Source: Anodontia alba (lineage: Eukaryota; Mollusca; Bivalvia; Lucinida; Lucinidae). From it: 64,000 nucleotides of DNA. Made by a program: the position numbers and the translations under genes. This document shows positions 1 through 12,029 of this stretch, piece after piece. The stretch lies in assembly GCA_964016985.1 (NCBI GenBank), contig OZ024823.1, forward strand, positions 130,034,112 to 130,098,111, in the 5' to 3' direction. Position 1 is the first letter of the stretch; each line of letters starts with the position of its first letter. The notes under the pieces are model-generated. The model searched no databases. It saw nothing but the letters and a program-made list of their open reading frames with translations, and was not told the origin of the DNA.

Positions 1-188
1 AAGGTGCCACCAGTTTTTTTTTTTTTTAGACTTTTTATCTTGGCTCATGCAGTAGCATGGACACTTGTCCATTTTAGAACCTTTTACATTTTATTATTTA
101 TTCATCTTAATAAACGGTGTAATACGCATATCATATTTACTCGAAATATTTGGACAGGCAGGCTTGAGCAACCAGTGTAGAATAAGAT

Positions 189-552
189 CTGAACGGAAAA
201 TATGACTACCTTTTGATGTGTCTAAAACTGCTATATAAATGGGAAACATTTTAGTTTCTTAAACCAGGCCCCGAGGTTATAAGACTTTTTTCATGCTCAA
301 CTCAGTTGAGCATGAAATTTGTCCCTCTAAAAATCGCCCATTATTACAAATAGCATATTCTTTCCTGCTTAACATAGCTGAGCATGAAAATTTCTCTGCT
401 TATACATACGAAAATGCCAACTATTTCATGCTCAGCTGAGTTGAGCATGAAAAAAAGTTTATAACCTCAGGGCCTGGTTTAAGAAATTAAAATGTTTCCC
501 ATTTATATTGCAGTTTTAGACACATCAAAAGGTAGTCATATTTTCCGTTCAG
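189..552. repeat. 364-bp inverted repeat
   Basis: Arms of about 120 bp face each other, from CTGAACGGAAAATATGACTA to TAGTCATATTTTCCGTTCAG. They include ATGGGAAACATTTTAGTTTC/ATTAAAATGTTTCCCAT and the inner pair CATGCTCAACTCAGTTGAGC / GCTCAGCTGAGTTGAGCATG. The inner part is shared with 56165-56410 and 61340-61480; the outer arms are seen only here. Confidence 0.85.
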
Positions 553-2493
553 TTTATAGGAGAAATGTGGTAGATACTTTAACTACCTTATATTTAGAGT
601 AAATATGCTACACAAATATTTATCATTTGTACCGCATCATCAAGGGTACTTTTTTGCATTAACGGACAGTTAGATTATGATGTTCATTGTTCTGTTATAC
701 AGAACAGTTGGATATTTAGAAATGGCTGACAACAAGCGATGGAAATTAGCAATCTCTCTGGATTTAGAATACTCTTGACATTCGCCGTTCGCACAGTCGG
801 AAAGCATCATTTGATGCGGCTTAATTAAAGTAAGTATTTGTCTAACTTTCTGCTTAAGCTGTCTGCTTTTCAAAAGAACGGTGAATGTCTGTTTCCGCTT
901 TATCTTGAATCTGCTTTTAGATTTAACTTACAAAGAGAAATACAATGTTTTACATTGATACTAATAATGTATTTACGATTTTTTTGTTCGTTTTTTTTTT
1001 TCAAGAAACATTACTCAACCGTTTATTAAGATGACTTTTTGCATGACATCTAACTTAACTTTTGCCTTCTTAAAAGAGTAAGTATGACTAACCATGAACA
1101 TATATAATTTCAAGCACAAATATATAAAAGTTTCTTCAAGTTACGATCTATTTGCATTGAAAAGTTTTGTTAAAAAAGTTCATTTCATTGATTAAACTGT
1201 TCATTAACAGTCTCATGAAAACTGACTCTGATATTTTCGTTTATTTAATATGCTCTTTGCTTTCAAAGGATCCGTCTTTTTAGAATAGTTTTAAATATTT
1301 CTCGATAAATCCTCTGGAAGATGATATGTTACACAATTCATAATCCATATTTTCAATATAAAGCTGATTGTCTCCCTGTTTTTATGCCCGAAAGAAAAGA
1401 GAAACTACTTATTTTCTAGAAATTATTTTCAAAGTGCTTAAAGAGAGCAGTATAATGTTTGCATTGTTTTCATCTTGGAGCATGCTATATTTAAATAAGT
1501 ATTTTAAAACTGACAATTGGTCTTAAAGTAGAGGTATCGGTTTATACACCTTTTGTTTCATTTTCTACGAACTCTGGTTTTTATTTGATGCGAACATAGG
1601 CCACTCGGAAAAGTAATATAGACTGCCTTTTAACTTCAACTATTCTATTAAAAGTATTTTATTTGTGTATTTTAAGGAGAAATTTCATTAATAAAACATA
1701 ATTATAGATTATTTTCTGAATGACCTTCGCATTATAGCCAGAATAGAAAAAAAAAATAATAATGAAAACAAAAGATACTTTGCTGTTGACATTAATTAAA
1801 TTCACCTACTTTTGAAAACTATTCTTTTCTTTCAAGCACTTTATTAAAAGTTGTGTTATCTGCCTGTCGTCAAACACATGTTCTGCTTTACTAACTATGT
1901 GCACATTCATCAGTTTTGTCGTGTCATTCTTTACCTAAAAGAAAATAGAAATGAAACAAACCGTTATTTTTAATCTACTTACCATTCCTGGGTGCATTTA
2001 GGTTTAGAAGTTTTTATTTATCTGTTTCATATATGTTTGAAGTTATTTTTTATCGAGGTGTCTAAGTAAGATCACATTCCTATCATTCTAAAACTTCACA
2101 TTCATATCATTCTAAAATTAACTAAATTGCAGTCAGGGTCTTTCTGTAGAAATATATCTCGGCTGCTTACTTTGATACTATCTGAACTCATAAATGTGGT
2201 AGTAATAGTTTATTCAAACTAGACATTGGTAGCAGAAATGGTCACATCAAGCTGCTGAATCAATTTATTTGCAAATGCGATACGATGGTGTTATTTTCCA
2301 AGTGTTTAAGCATGTACTTGCATACAGGTGTCTTGGTTTATATTGATGGAAACTTGTTGTAATATCATAGATTTTGTCTCTCTCTCTGTAAATGTGTGTA
2401 TATGAAAAAAATGCCATATTCATAGTATCAGGTGTATCATATTTATAGTTATTTATATCTTGCTTTGGGAAATGTGAGTTATACTCACGAGTA

Positions 2494-2602
<109 letters not shown>

Positions 2603-4512
2603 AAATAAGCTTCAAATCTAACCTCAATGCTTCTCAATATATTTGAACGATATGCTTTTACAGATAACAGTTTTAAACGTTTTTACTGTAAATGAGTTAT
2701 TTGAATTCTGCTATCACCCAAACTTCGTGTAGAGCCATATGTGTGATATCGAAGGTTTCCCATGAATTCATTGACGTAATAATCAAATACGTTTCATAGC
2801 ATAAATAAACTGCGAGCTTTATTGTTTTATTTTCTTTGGGAATACTGGGCCCATTTTGGTGTCTTGGATTATAAGAATCCATAATGAGTGTCCATTCAAG
2901 ATAGGGAAGTCTCACCCGAGGGGTAGGAATTTCAACCAGGGACGAGGATGAGATTTCCCTATCCTGCATGGACTGGCTCATGATGGATTATTTTTCCCCA
3001 GGTTTTAAGTGGATTGTTCCTAGGACCAGCGGGTCTACTTTATGGTCATGTCACATGGGCAAAAAACCTATCTCTTATAGGCCAAACTGGGAGAGTCATG
3101 TTCCTCTTAAGCCGTGCTGTTCTGCAAACTACATATCAAGAGTCTCAATATTATCGATACTTCGATTTGCGGTCTTTTATTTGTTCCTGGTTCCAAGAGT
3201 AACCTTCAGAGATTTTTTTGGCTCCAGTGCAGCTGGTGTTCTGTACCGAGTAGCGGCCGTAACATGTTGCCCTCTACTTCACATTAGTGCATTATAACAT
3301 TAGTGCAGTTCTGAGTTTGTTTTTAATTGGGATATTTGATCCCGTTCTTGTATCTTGACAATTCGAGTTTTGCATAAGCCGGTCCTTGTGGGGCGTCGCT
3401 TAAGCGGGTGCTAGGTGGGCGTACGCAGCTCTGCAAACTACATTGCTATCATATAAAAAGTCACAAGATACTTGACACACCGATGTTTTGCTGTTTGTTT
3501 CTCCAGGGGCAACCTTTATAAATTGTATCTATCTGTTATGCAAGTGGTTTGTACTTGTTTTAGTAATGGTAGAAAGTTGTGAATGATAATAACTCGATAT
3601 TGGTAAACATTTACTACTGTTATGCAGATGAATTAGTGCTTGTTTTAGGAATTAATGGCGAAAATCAAATAACTTGTATACGTTTGCCCATGGAATCAAC
3701 GAACGCATAGTAGAAAGAACATCTAACATCATATGCTGTCGGTTTTGTAGGATGGGTCACTAAAAAGCATGTCGTTTTGTTTTATCCAATAACATTTTCA
3801 AGAAGAGCTCTAATACTAAACACTCTAAATAAGCTATATTAATGAGCTATCTTCCTGGACCATTTGATTTAGATTGGTATTTATGTTTCAAAATCATCTC
3901 TCCCTTTCTAACGTTTGCCATGTCTCAATATGCCTAAAGAAATGATATACCTTTGTTAAAAAATAATATGAGTCTCAACGTGGGATACGTACCGTATGAC
4001 ATGCGCCCAAACGAAGACTCAAATCAGCCTGCGCATCTGCACAATCTGGTCCAAGTCTTCATTGTCCGCGTAAAGAAACCTTGCATCCTTGGCTATCCAA
4101 AATGCTCCCAGCAGAGATTTTCATCAGATTGCTAAAATGTTCGGTGCACATATACAAAGGTACATTTTCTGACGTTGCGGCTGCTGTGTTTGTATTTGTT
4201 ATCCTGTAACAATAAATCTTTAATATTCCGTTTGACGTTTGGATCAATCAGTAAAATCTGAATTTGATGAAAACTATTTTACTAAAACATTTTGATCTAC
4301 TTATGTTGGGATATGGTATGTTTTTTATTGCCGTATTGAACCTAGCTATTCGGACAGACATTCCTGACCAAATAGTGTAGGCATAGATCAGACGCCGCAG
4401 AACGAGGCTTCTGATTTGGATCTATACTGCTTTGGATGCAGCAATTTTAAACACATCAACACGTATGAAACACGTATGGAAATTGGCTTTTTCTTATTTT
4501 AGGACAAGTTCA

Positions 4513-4617
4513 CCCAGCAAGCACACAGCGTTGAAACAACGTGGGTCCAACGTTGATTCAACGTCTTGACGTTGAATCAACGTTGATTTGACGTTGTTTC
4601 AACGCTGTGCCAGCTTG
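4513..4617. repeat. AACGTTGA palindrome with CCCAGCAAGCACACA end
   Basis: GCGTTGAAACAACGTGGGTC and the right arm GTTGATTTGACGTTGTTTCA pair around TTCAACGTCTTGACGTTGAA. The left tip matches 20311-20417; the right tip is decayed. Confidence 0.78.
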
Positions 4618-5419
4618 GACAGCAAATGAATGTTTCCGTGTATTTAGGATAATTACGGCACACAAATCCTGAAAACAACATTTTCTGCAAAATCTGGACG
4701 TCCAGATGATAATTTATGTGTATAATAAAAAGCATGTCTTTTACTAACATATCTTGCTTATTTCCGTTTACTTGAAATCGCTTCGTTGTTTTGTGATCTT
4801 TGTCAGTATACAAGTTCCTTTTTAATTATTTTCTACTTTTTATAATTATAAACTGTAACTTGTCTTCTCTTATTAGAATATTACAGTATTTCTTGGCATT
4901 TGAGAAGTCATTTCTTTCTAAATCTAAGAATACTAGATAGGATATTTTAATACTTTTATCCATTACATTGTTTCTAACCTCTTTGGTTACAAACACCAAA
5001 GCAGCAAATTTTCTTCTCGAGTTATCTCTCTTTGAATGGGTAAAAAAAACCTTTCAACTTTGGAGGCGTATCCATCCGCCTTGAAACAAATAGAGTGCCG
5101 ATCAGAATGACTGAATCAGAACTGACTTCGCTGGTTTACTTAGAATGTAAATATTATTTTAAATAAACGAGTTTGCAGAAAGTATATAGTCTTAGGCGAG
5201 CCTAATGTCAAGAAATGTTCATTTTATTTTAACCAACATGAACACAATATTCTGTACAATATCCAGAAACTCCGCAACTATAAGTCAGCATTAACACTAC
5301 AACAAAAATGATAGTGATAATACGGCAATCACACTCACATTTTCAAAGGTTTAGACTTTGATTGATGTATTAACGCTTAGCATGCCGGATACAAAATTGC
5401 AGCGGATGACACCTTAATG

Positions 5420-6762
5420 TTTTTATGCCCCCGCCACGAAGTGGAGAAGGGCATATAGTTTTACCCTCCGTCATGCGTCCGTGTGTCCGTCCGTATGCCC
5501 CGTCCATGTGTCTGTCCGTCCGTCACACTTTATAGAACTGTTCGTGTCTCCGCAACTCCTTCTACAGTTTTCAATGTAAAGGTTTGAACCTTGCAATATA
5601 GTAAGCATATAGATAGGGCATGTGCATAAAGGTCTAAGAAATCTGATCAAATTATTAATGGTAGAGTTTTGTACCCTTGTTTAATTAGGATTTTTTCTTA
5701 TACACATGACATAGTAGGGTTCGTGTCTCCGCAACTTCTCCTTCAGTTTCAAAAATAATGATTAGAGACTTGCAGTAAAGTAAGAATATAGACTGGGCAT
5801 GTGCATAAAGGTCACAGAGTTACATACTCTGGGTTTACTTAGAAATTTTGCTTTGTACACATAGAAGAGTTCGTGTCTCTGCAACTTCTCCTAAATTTTT
5901 CAAGATAATGATTTAAAACTTGCAGCAAAGTAAGAATATAGGCTTGTGGTTTATTCTACGAGGCGATTTGTTGTATGTCTTTCCGTGTGTCATTTTGTTC
6001 TTGTGTTTTTCAGTCCTTTTAGTATTGCGATTACCTCGTTTGGGGAAGAGAGAGCTAATCTTAGTGCTTTTCGTACGTTTGTTCGGTTTGTGCTTGTTTA
6101 GATTTGTCGGTTTCCTCTTCCTCTTGGGGTCTAGGAAGGGCTGCGGTTTGTGATTGTGGCACTCCCTGGACTTTTCACTTACCTTTTTAGGCATCTAGGC
6201 ATGTTTATTAAGGTCACAGAACATTGATCAAAGTTTTGTTGCTAGACTTACTTATCCTGGATTTACTTAGAATTTTTGCCTTATACACACGGCATATTAA
6301 GGTTCTTGTCTCTGCAACTTCTACAGTTTTCAAGATGATGATTTGAAATTTGCAGCAAAGTAATAATATAGGTTGGGTATGTTCATAAAGGTCACAGAAT
6401 ACTGATCACATTTTTGTTTTGTTGCTAGACTAACTTACCTTTGCTTTACTTAGAAATTTTGCCTTATACACATGAGTAGTATTGGGTGCCTCTGGCACCC
6501 TACACTACTCACATGGCATAGTAGGGTTCATGTCTCAGCAATTTCGCCTACAGTTTTCAAGATAATGATTTGAAACATGTCTCTCTAACTGTAATTCCTC
6601 TTACAGATTTCAAAGTCATGTTCGAAACTTGCACCATGGCAAGAATACAGGTTCAGCTTGTGCATGAAGCCAACATGACTCTGAAAACAGTCGACTGATA
6701 AATATACAAAGCCAAACTGGCATTAGCAGGGGCATCCATCCCCTTCAGGAATATTCTAGTTG
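5420..6762. repeat. ATGCCCCCGCC-headed tandem array
   Basis: The head TTTTTATGCCCCCGCCACGA and a CCGTCCGT-rich leader are followed by diverged units containing TTCGTGTCTC(C/T)GCAACT, CAGTTTTCAA(G/T)(A/G)T, GCA(G/A)(C/T)AAAGTAAGAATATAG and GGCATGTGCATAAAGGTCA. It closes with GCAGGGGCATCCATCCCCTT. A retroelement tail interrupts it at 5942-6183. A short relative is at 31389. Confidence 0.8.
5942..6183 (+). mobile_element. Detached tail copy of the Penelope-like element
   Basis: This segment matches 13936-14173, sharing GTGGTTTATTCTACGAGGCG, TTACCTCG(T/C)TTGGGGAAGAG and GGCACTCCCTGGACTTTT. It interrupts a tandem unit of the array at 5420-6762: the unit text breaks after GAATATAGG and resumes near GGCATGTTTATTAAGG. 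The simplest reading is a severely 5'-truncated retroelement insertion. Apparent reading frames on both strands are by-products. Confidence 0.75.
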
Positions 6763-7574
6763 TTTTTTTTCTTTCCAGAAAATAGGGTTCAAGACCTTTT
6801 ATGCAAATAGCTTCATATTCGCATGAAATGCCAAGACTTATATTCTGGGGAAACTAAGGACAATATCATATTTGAATTGTCTGTTGAATGTTCCTAGGTA
6901 GTGCTTATGTTAGCTGAATTACCCAATCATTTAAGCGTACAGTTCTTCTCAGTTGTAAGGCGTAGCCAAAGCGATGTGATTTTTGCAAAGGCCTAAGGTA
7001 GCAAATAGAGCCGAGGGCTCAGTGTGACATATGGTGCTCCCTTTTCGTTAATCTTTCGAGTTCCGTTCTTCATTTTCGTCCATCCACATTTTCTAACGAC
7101 TTCACCTAAGCTACTGAGCCAATTTAATCAAATTCATGCAGAGTCTGCTCAGGTCGGAAAAAAGAAATATAGTAAAATAGTCACTGCCTTTGTTCAAGTT
7201 GGCCGCCATGCTCATATAAGATTAAAACTATAATCAGCTTCTTCAAAGAAACCAAGAGTATTGTCATGCTGATTCCTTTTATATATATTGGATACGTGTG
7301 TATCAAATTTGTAAAAATCGTGGTATTATGCTGATCTTTGACCTTATTGTGCCAAGGTCAAATTTACTTCCCGAAACGTTTGTAAACTGTAGAAAAGTCA
7401 TTTTCTAAATATGTATTAAAGACTAATGGTTGAAATTCACAGTATATGAAGGAGGAAAATAGAAGGGAGGGCAATGATCAGGAACAATTATCCCACACCT
7501 CCAATCAGAGACATCAAAGGGAAACAAAAAACAAACACGAAATAACTAGACCCTAATGGAAACATCACTAGCTA

Positions 7575-7681
7575 CCCAGCTAGCATTCTACGTAAATCTA
7601 CATCGGGCCATCATCGGCCCGTCAGCTACCCTGACGGGCCGATGACAGCCCGATATAGATTTACGTAGAATGCTGACTGGG
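7575..7681. repeat. Family C 107-bp palindrome, copy 1
   Basis: CCCAGCTAGCATTCTACGTA to TACGTAGAATGCTGACTGGG. The arms continue through ATCTACATCGGGCC(A)TCATC and GGCCCGTCAG to a centre at CAGCTACCCTG. The tips differ (AGCTAGC against AGTCAGC), which gives the element a direction. Confidence 0.92.
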
Positions 7682-7841
7682 TAAAAGCCAAACGGACAGT
7701 CAAAACAAGTCGTCAAAAACAGTGAAATATTATCCAACAACGGTTGTCTGCCCCTTTACCTAGGCTGTATACATTTATAGAATGGTGATATTGTATAACG
7801 CCTTCGCTGATATCGCTGTGCCAATTTTCACCAAATACTAT

Positions 7842-7948
7842 CCCAGTCAGCATTCTACGTAAATCTATATCGGGCCGTCATCGGCCCGTCAGAGTAGCTG
7901 ACGGGCCGGTGATGGCCCGATGTAGATTTACGTAGAATGCTAGCTGGG
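7842..7948. repeat. Family C 107-bp palindrome, copy 2
   Basis: Opposite orientation to copy 1, 160 bp away: starts CCCAGTCAGCATTCTACGTA and ends TACGTAGAATGCTAGCTGGG. Confidence 0.92.
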
Positions 7949-7974
7949 ATGCGGGGCCATTTCTGAAAAGGGTC

Positions 7975-8252
7975 CATCACGAAAACATGCCTACATAATG
8001 TTGACCCCCTTAAACCTCACTCTTATATAGTAAAACTGGCGTTTACAGGGGTATACATTATTTTTCTTATTTCTGCTCTAAAACATAGCTTGTCGGTTCT
8101 CGTTAGAACCGCCTTGCCAAGGCGGTTCTAACGAGTACACACAATTTATGTTTTGAGCAGAAATATGAAAAATATCAGACTTTTTTATCTATTTTTTTTA
8201 TTTTGTGGTGGTAAAATTTTCAGTATATTTGAATAGGCTTGTTTTTGTAATG
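7975..8252 (+). repeat. Family A foldback element, copy 1
   Basis: Defines the family. Left terminus CATCACGAAAACATGCC and right terminus GGCTTGTTTTTGTAATG are inverted over about 20 bp. Next to the left end, AAACC(C)CACTTTTATATAGT pairs with AAAACTGGGGTTTA-type text. The centre is a hairpin in which TTTCTGCTC(T)AAAACATAG and GTTAGAACCGCC are mirrored. No protein is encoded. In this copy the middle of the arms (GTCGGTTCTC / GAGTACACAC) is mismatched. Confidence 0.88.
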
Positions 8253-8980
8253 TTTCAAACATACAATTTAATCACAGTAGCAAAACTCTTCAGTTACAAT
8301 TCAGTTGAGAGCTGGCTCGAATGATTAAAATTGCCGCCATAGATATGTGTGATACAAACCTCCTTCTGCAGAACCAAGACAGCTTTGAGGCTGAATGTTG
8401 GTATACAGCATCGAGGATGTGAGGTCTATTGATTTTGTTCAAATAATTATCCTATATTGACCTTTGATCATTTCCAACTTTAAAGACCATCCACGGTATA
8501 ATCATTTGATTAGTTGGCAATATTCAAAACATATATTTTGCATAGCATCTGCAAGTAGGCAAAAGTCGTTTCACTCAGGTAAGCGTATGTAGGCCTCTTA
8601 GTTTAAATGAAAGTAGCCGAAGAACGTTTCTTGTTATCAGAAATAAAATGACAGGCGCCACCGCATCGTCATTGCATTTGCCCTTATAAATGTTCACCTT
8701 TAACTGTACAGAAGTTTCAGAAATTCGTCTTCTTGTGAAAACTTGAAGCATCATTTCGTCAGTGGCACGAAAAGAAGCATAGTTAGGAGAGCTCCGTTGT
8801 AGGAAATATGATTCGTTCCATTTCGAAGTGACTAAATAAATCGTAGTTTTATAAAAAACATAATTGACTTTCACGAACGTTTGCTTATAAGCCACGGAAA
8901 TTGCACCCGAAATTAATTTATATGATAAAAAATATTTGTGAACAAATTGCAGTTTTGGAAGACAGGTACCTAACAGAAAA

Positions 8981-9260
8981 CATCACGAAAACACGCGTAT
9001 ATAGTTTTGACCCCCTTAAACCCCAATTTAATATAATAAAACTGGGGTTTACAGGGGCATACATTAATTTTCTTATTTCTGTTTAAAAAGATAGATTGTG
9101 GGTACTCGTTAGAACCATCTCCTCGAGGCGATTCTAATAAATACCCGCAATATATATTTTGAGCAGAAATATGAAAACTATCAGATTTTTTTTATCTGAA
9201 AATTTTCATTTTTTGGTGATAAAAGTCTCAATATATTTGAATAGGCCTGATTTCGCAATA
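8981..9260 (+). repeat. Family A foldback element, copy 2
   Basis: Starts CATCACGAAAACACGCG and ends GGCCTGATTTCGCAATA. The stem is eroded (ACCATCTCCTCGAGGCGATT). Same orientation as copy 1. Confidence 0.85.
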
Positions 9261-9376
9261 AAGTGTCCAAGATGCGTCAAAATGGCTGATTGAATGAGCT
9301 GCCACGTCAGAAAATGTACCGTCGGACAGGGCCGACCAGCGAAGATTCAGATCAACCTGCGAATTTATTTTCTCGC

Positions 9377-9617
9377 CATTACGAAAACAAGCCTATTCAA
9401 ACATGCTGAAAATTTTACCAGCAAAAAATGAAAAGTTTCAGATAAAAAATCTGATATTTTTCATATTTGTTCTCAAAACATAGTTGATTGGTTCTAACGA
9501 GTACTATGTTTTTGAGCGGAAATAAGAGAAATACCGTATACACCTGTAAACCCCGGTTTTACTTTATATAAGTGGGGTTTAAGGGGGTCAAAATTATATA
9601 GATACGTTTTTGTGATG
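9377..9617 (-). repeat. Family A foldback element, copy 3, collapsed stem
   Basis: Starts CATTACGAAAACAAGCC and ends ATACGTTTTTGTGATG. One arm of the hairpin is missing (ATTGGTTCTAACGAGTACTA remains). It lies 298 bp before the domain I pore exon. Confidence 0.83.
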
Positions 9618-9813
9618 GCGGTGGCTCAAACGTTCACCTTGACATTATTGATCAAGTTGTAACGAAGAATTCTACTCATTTATTAAAGTTTAAAAACAAA
9701 CAGAAACTCATGGGAAATGCCAACAGTCTTTGTGGAACATTTATTGTTAAAGTTGAAAATTTCTCAAAATTTCTCCATTATGAGTGTATTTTGGTGTTTG
9801 TTTTATTATATTC

Positions 9814-9816
<3 letters not shown>

Positions 9817-9851
<35 letters not shown>
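9817..9851. repeat. Poly-T tract upstream of acceptor
   Basis: Long uninterrupted T run about 65 bp before the acceptor of the domain I pore exon. It creates spurious poly-Phe frames. Confidence 0.9.
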
Positions 9852-9853
<2 letters not shown>

Positions 9854-9914
9854 ATTACAGCTATCTTTTTCTACTTTCAAGCTTCAAACGTTTTGGTACA
9901 CTGTTCTCTTTCAG

Positions 9915-10059
9915 GAAATGTCCAGACGGGTATACTTGCTTAAAAGATATGCATTCCAATCCAAACTTTAATTATACTCACTTTGATGATTTTGGCTCGG
10001 CTTTGCTTTGTGCCTTCCGTTTAATGACTCAAGACTATTGGGAGAATTTATATATGTTG
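9915..10059 (+). CDS. para: Sodium channel alpha subunit exon: domain I pore loop
   Basis: This exon encodes 48 residues of a voltage-gated sodium channel: the second half of the domain I turret and the pore helix with selectivity filter. The turret cysteines are visible in [11 protein letters not shown], followed by [13 protein letters not shown] and the hallmark [13 protein letters not shown]. The aspartate (10033-10035) is the D of the DEKA filter ring; the next residue is Tyr and Glu follows two residues later, the positions that contact tetrodotoxin and saxitoxin in the family. The acceptor is TCTCTTTCAG before 9915 and the donor is GTGAGT at 10060. The exon starts with the third base of a codon (phase 2) and ends at a codon boundary, joining cleanly to the domain I S6 exon. 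The preceding exon is not in view. Family assignment is secure; the Nav1 rather than Nav2 call rests mainly on the linker exons. Confidence 0.95.
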
Positions 10060-11086
10060 GTGAGTAAACATACTAGATCAGCTGCACTACCAGAGTAGCT
10101 TATTTGACGTTTGTATGAATGCTAAAGAATCAGATCAGCTCGCGTAGAGAGAAGCAGTTAAACAAGAAAGGCAGTAATAAAGCACATTGCATTCCCTGAA
10201 AACGCTGTACGTGCTGTCAGTATGCATCAGCCAATTTGACTTGGTGTGGTTGAAATGAGTGTCAAATTATGCAAACGTTGAGATCAAACTGCACAGGCAG
10301 CGACGATAATTTGATCTTTTCCAATTTGTATTATTAGGTCCCCAAGTACTTGAGCATTTGTGTTTACTTTTATCTAACACATTACGTGCTTAAAATATGT
10401 GTTATAATGTTCCACTGTAAATGCATACTTATGATAGTCAGCAGTGCTGATAAACAGACAAACGCCAGACTGCTTTACGATTACTAAACTCCCATCCTTA
10501 ATGCTAGAGTAATCAGATTAGACAAAGCTACTCGCTGCAGAATAATGACTGGCGCGTATTTTATTATAAAGTAACATGGACTGTCCTGCTATGTTTGTAT
10601 AATGTGGGGAAATTAGATACTGTTTATAGATTTCCACAGTATAAAACTTCATGAATGGTTTTGTCAACCGTGTTAGCATATTTCATTAGAATATACTTCA
10701 TTGGTTTGCCATATGACATACCGAAATGCATACCATGAAGTAAATTGGAAAAGTGATGGAATGTATAATAGAGTCTATTTAGCAAAACATCTCATAAATA
10801 GATGAAACCAGTATAAAACGCCACTTTAGTCAGACTGATATTTCGAAAATTGCTAATTAAGATTTCAACATCGTTTGTTCATTTGAAATGTTACCAGACA
10901 TGCTACAGATACATTTTTATTCAGTAAAATAAACTACAGCACGGTTACCAACTTCAATGAATTAACATTCAAGTGACGTTTTATAACTTTAATTTGGACG
11001 CGAAACTATGCAGGGGTGCAAGCTGTGCGTGTCGGTGTACATGATATCAACAGACAATGACATATTTTACTGAAAGTTCACATGTT

Positions 11087-11099
11087 TAATCAAACATGG
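11087..11099. repeat. Target-site duplication, left copy of SINE
   Basis: TAATCAAACATGG is repeated exactly at 11409-11421, bracketing the SINE. A direct repeat of this length is expected from LINE-mediated target-primed insertion. Confidence 0.85.
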
Positions 11100-11408
11100 G
11101 AGCCGGCCTTGGTGGCTCAGTTGGATGCGCCGTCCGACTGGAGACCAGGAGGTCGCGGGATCAACCCCCGCCGAGGTCGGCAACATTCTTTCGTGGAGAT
11201 TGATCATGAAATATTTTCTACGGTCATTCTCTCCCTTCCGCTGATTCAAGAAGGGCAGTTGTCAGTTTCTGGCGAAAGAATGTGCACAATACTGGTTAAC
11301 CGCTTAGAGGACTAAGCCTGCCCAGTAAACGTGTGGTTAGGTAAACTGACCGCGCTCGACATGACCCCATTGGGTTGACTGGGCCGTAAAACTTCAACAC
11401 AAACAAAC
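11100..11408 (+). mobile_element. tRNA-derived SINE, full length
   Basis: The head looks like a tRNA with an RNA polymerase III promoter: an A box (TGGCTCAGTTGG near 11113) and a B-box-like segment (GGTCGCGGGATCAACCCC near 11151). A non-tRNA body follows, and the element ends in an ACACAAACAAAC tail. It is flanked by a perfect 13-bp duplication, so both ends are defined. The element is non-coding and would depend on a partner LINE for movement. A related truncated copy on the opposite strand lies at 60787-61063. The SINE class is inferred from the boxes, tail and duplication; I cannot assign a named family. Confidence 0.85.
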
Positions 11409-11421
11409 TAATCAAACATGG
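11409..11421. repeat. Target-site duplication, right copy of SINE
   Basis: Exact repeat of the 13 bases at 11087-11099, immediately after the A/C-rich tail. Confidence 0.85.
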
Positions 11422-11798
11422 TTACGTTTGTTGAATATGAAAATTTCATAGCGTGTCGTTTAAAATAAGTTATTAGCCAACGATACGCTAGTTCACCATC
11501 GTTTTGAACAACCCTTTTATTAAGACAGCATTACATTTATCACAAATATTTGTATGTATTATGACCCAGGCGGCTTATTTTGGCTTGACCTACAATAGTG
11601 ACTGAAATTATCATTATTATTATTATTGATGAATAAATCTGTATTGACACACAGTCCAACGGGTAGAAATATGTACACAAATACTTAAAGAGTTAGGAAA
11701 GACAGTGTTGCATCTATGTTCATGCTGTTCTTATCATACGGTGTGGGTACTCGTAAGAGGATAGAAAGTAGATAGAAATAACAAACAATGTGAGAAAC

Positions 11799-12029
11799 TG
11801 GGCCCAGTTCTTCAAAGCATCGTTAGCTTAACGAGTTCGTCAGTGGTCAAAATATTAACTGTTCTAGCAAGTACAATATCTAATTCACAGGTATTTTTGC
11901 TGAAAAAATGTGAGTAGCTTTAGCAAATGCAAAAGCTACTTACATTTTTCAGCAAAAACATTAACGTTTATATCATATTTAATGATTAAAGTTTTAACGA
12001 TACGTTAACTAACGACATCGTTAGTTTCA
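11799..12029. repeat. Foldback element, right end missing
   Basis: The left end TGGGCCCAGTTCTTCAAAGC is followed by ATCGTTAGCTTAACGAG, an inner hairpin (AAAAATGTGAGTAGC against GCTACTTACATTTTT) and then TTAACTAACGACATCGTTAG. The complete relative at 41728-41977 ends in TTTGAACTACTGGGCCCAG. Here that terminus is absent and Penelope-like coding sequence begins instead. Confidence 0.75.

Noticed and set aside
3014..3202. Membrane-like frame reading GLLYGHVTWAKNLSL
   Set aside because: No match to any sodium channel segment of domain I, and no splice sites in a fitting phase.
7575..7948. Palindromes considered as a CRISPR-like array
   Set aside because: Only two units of 107 bp, in opposite orientations, with no regular spacers, in a eukaryotic intron.
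9728..9760. SLCGTFIV, which resembles the LCGN turret motif of domain I
   Set aside because: The downstream residues do not follow the turret, and there is no donor in phase 2 before 9915.
9710..9971. Frames with long poly-Phe
   Set aside because: Produced by the poly-T tract; only the third frame after 9915 is the real exon.
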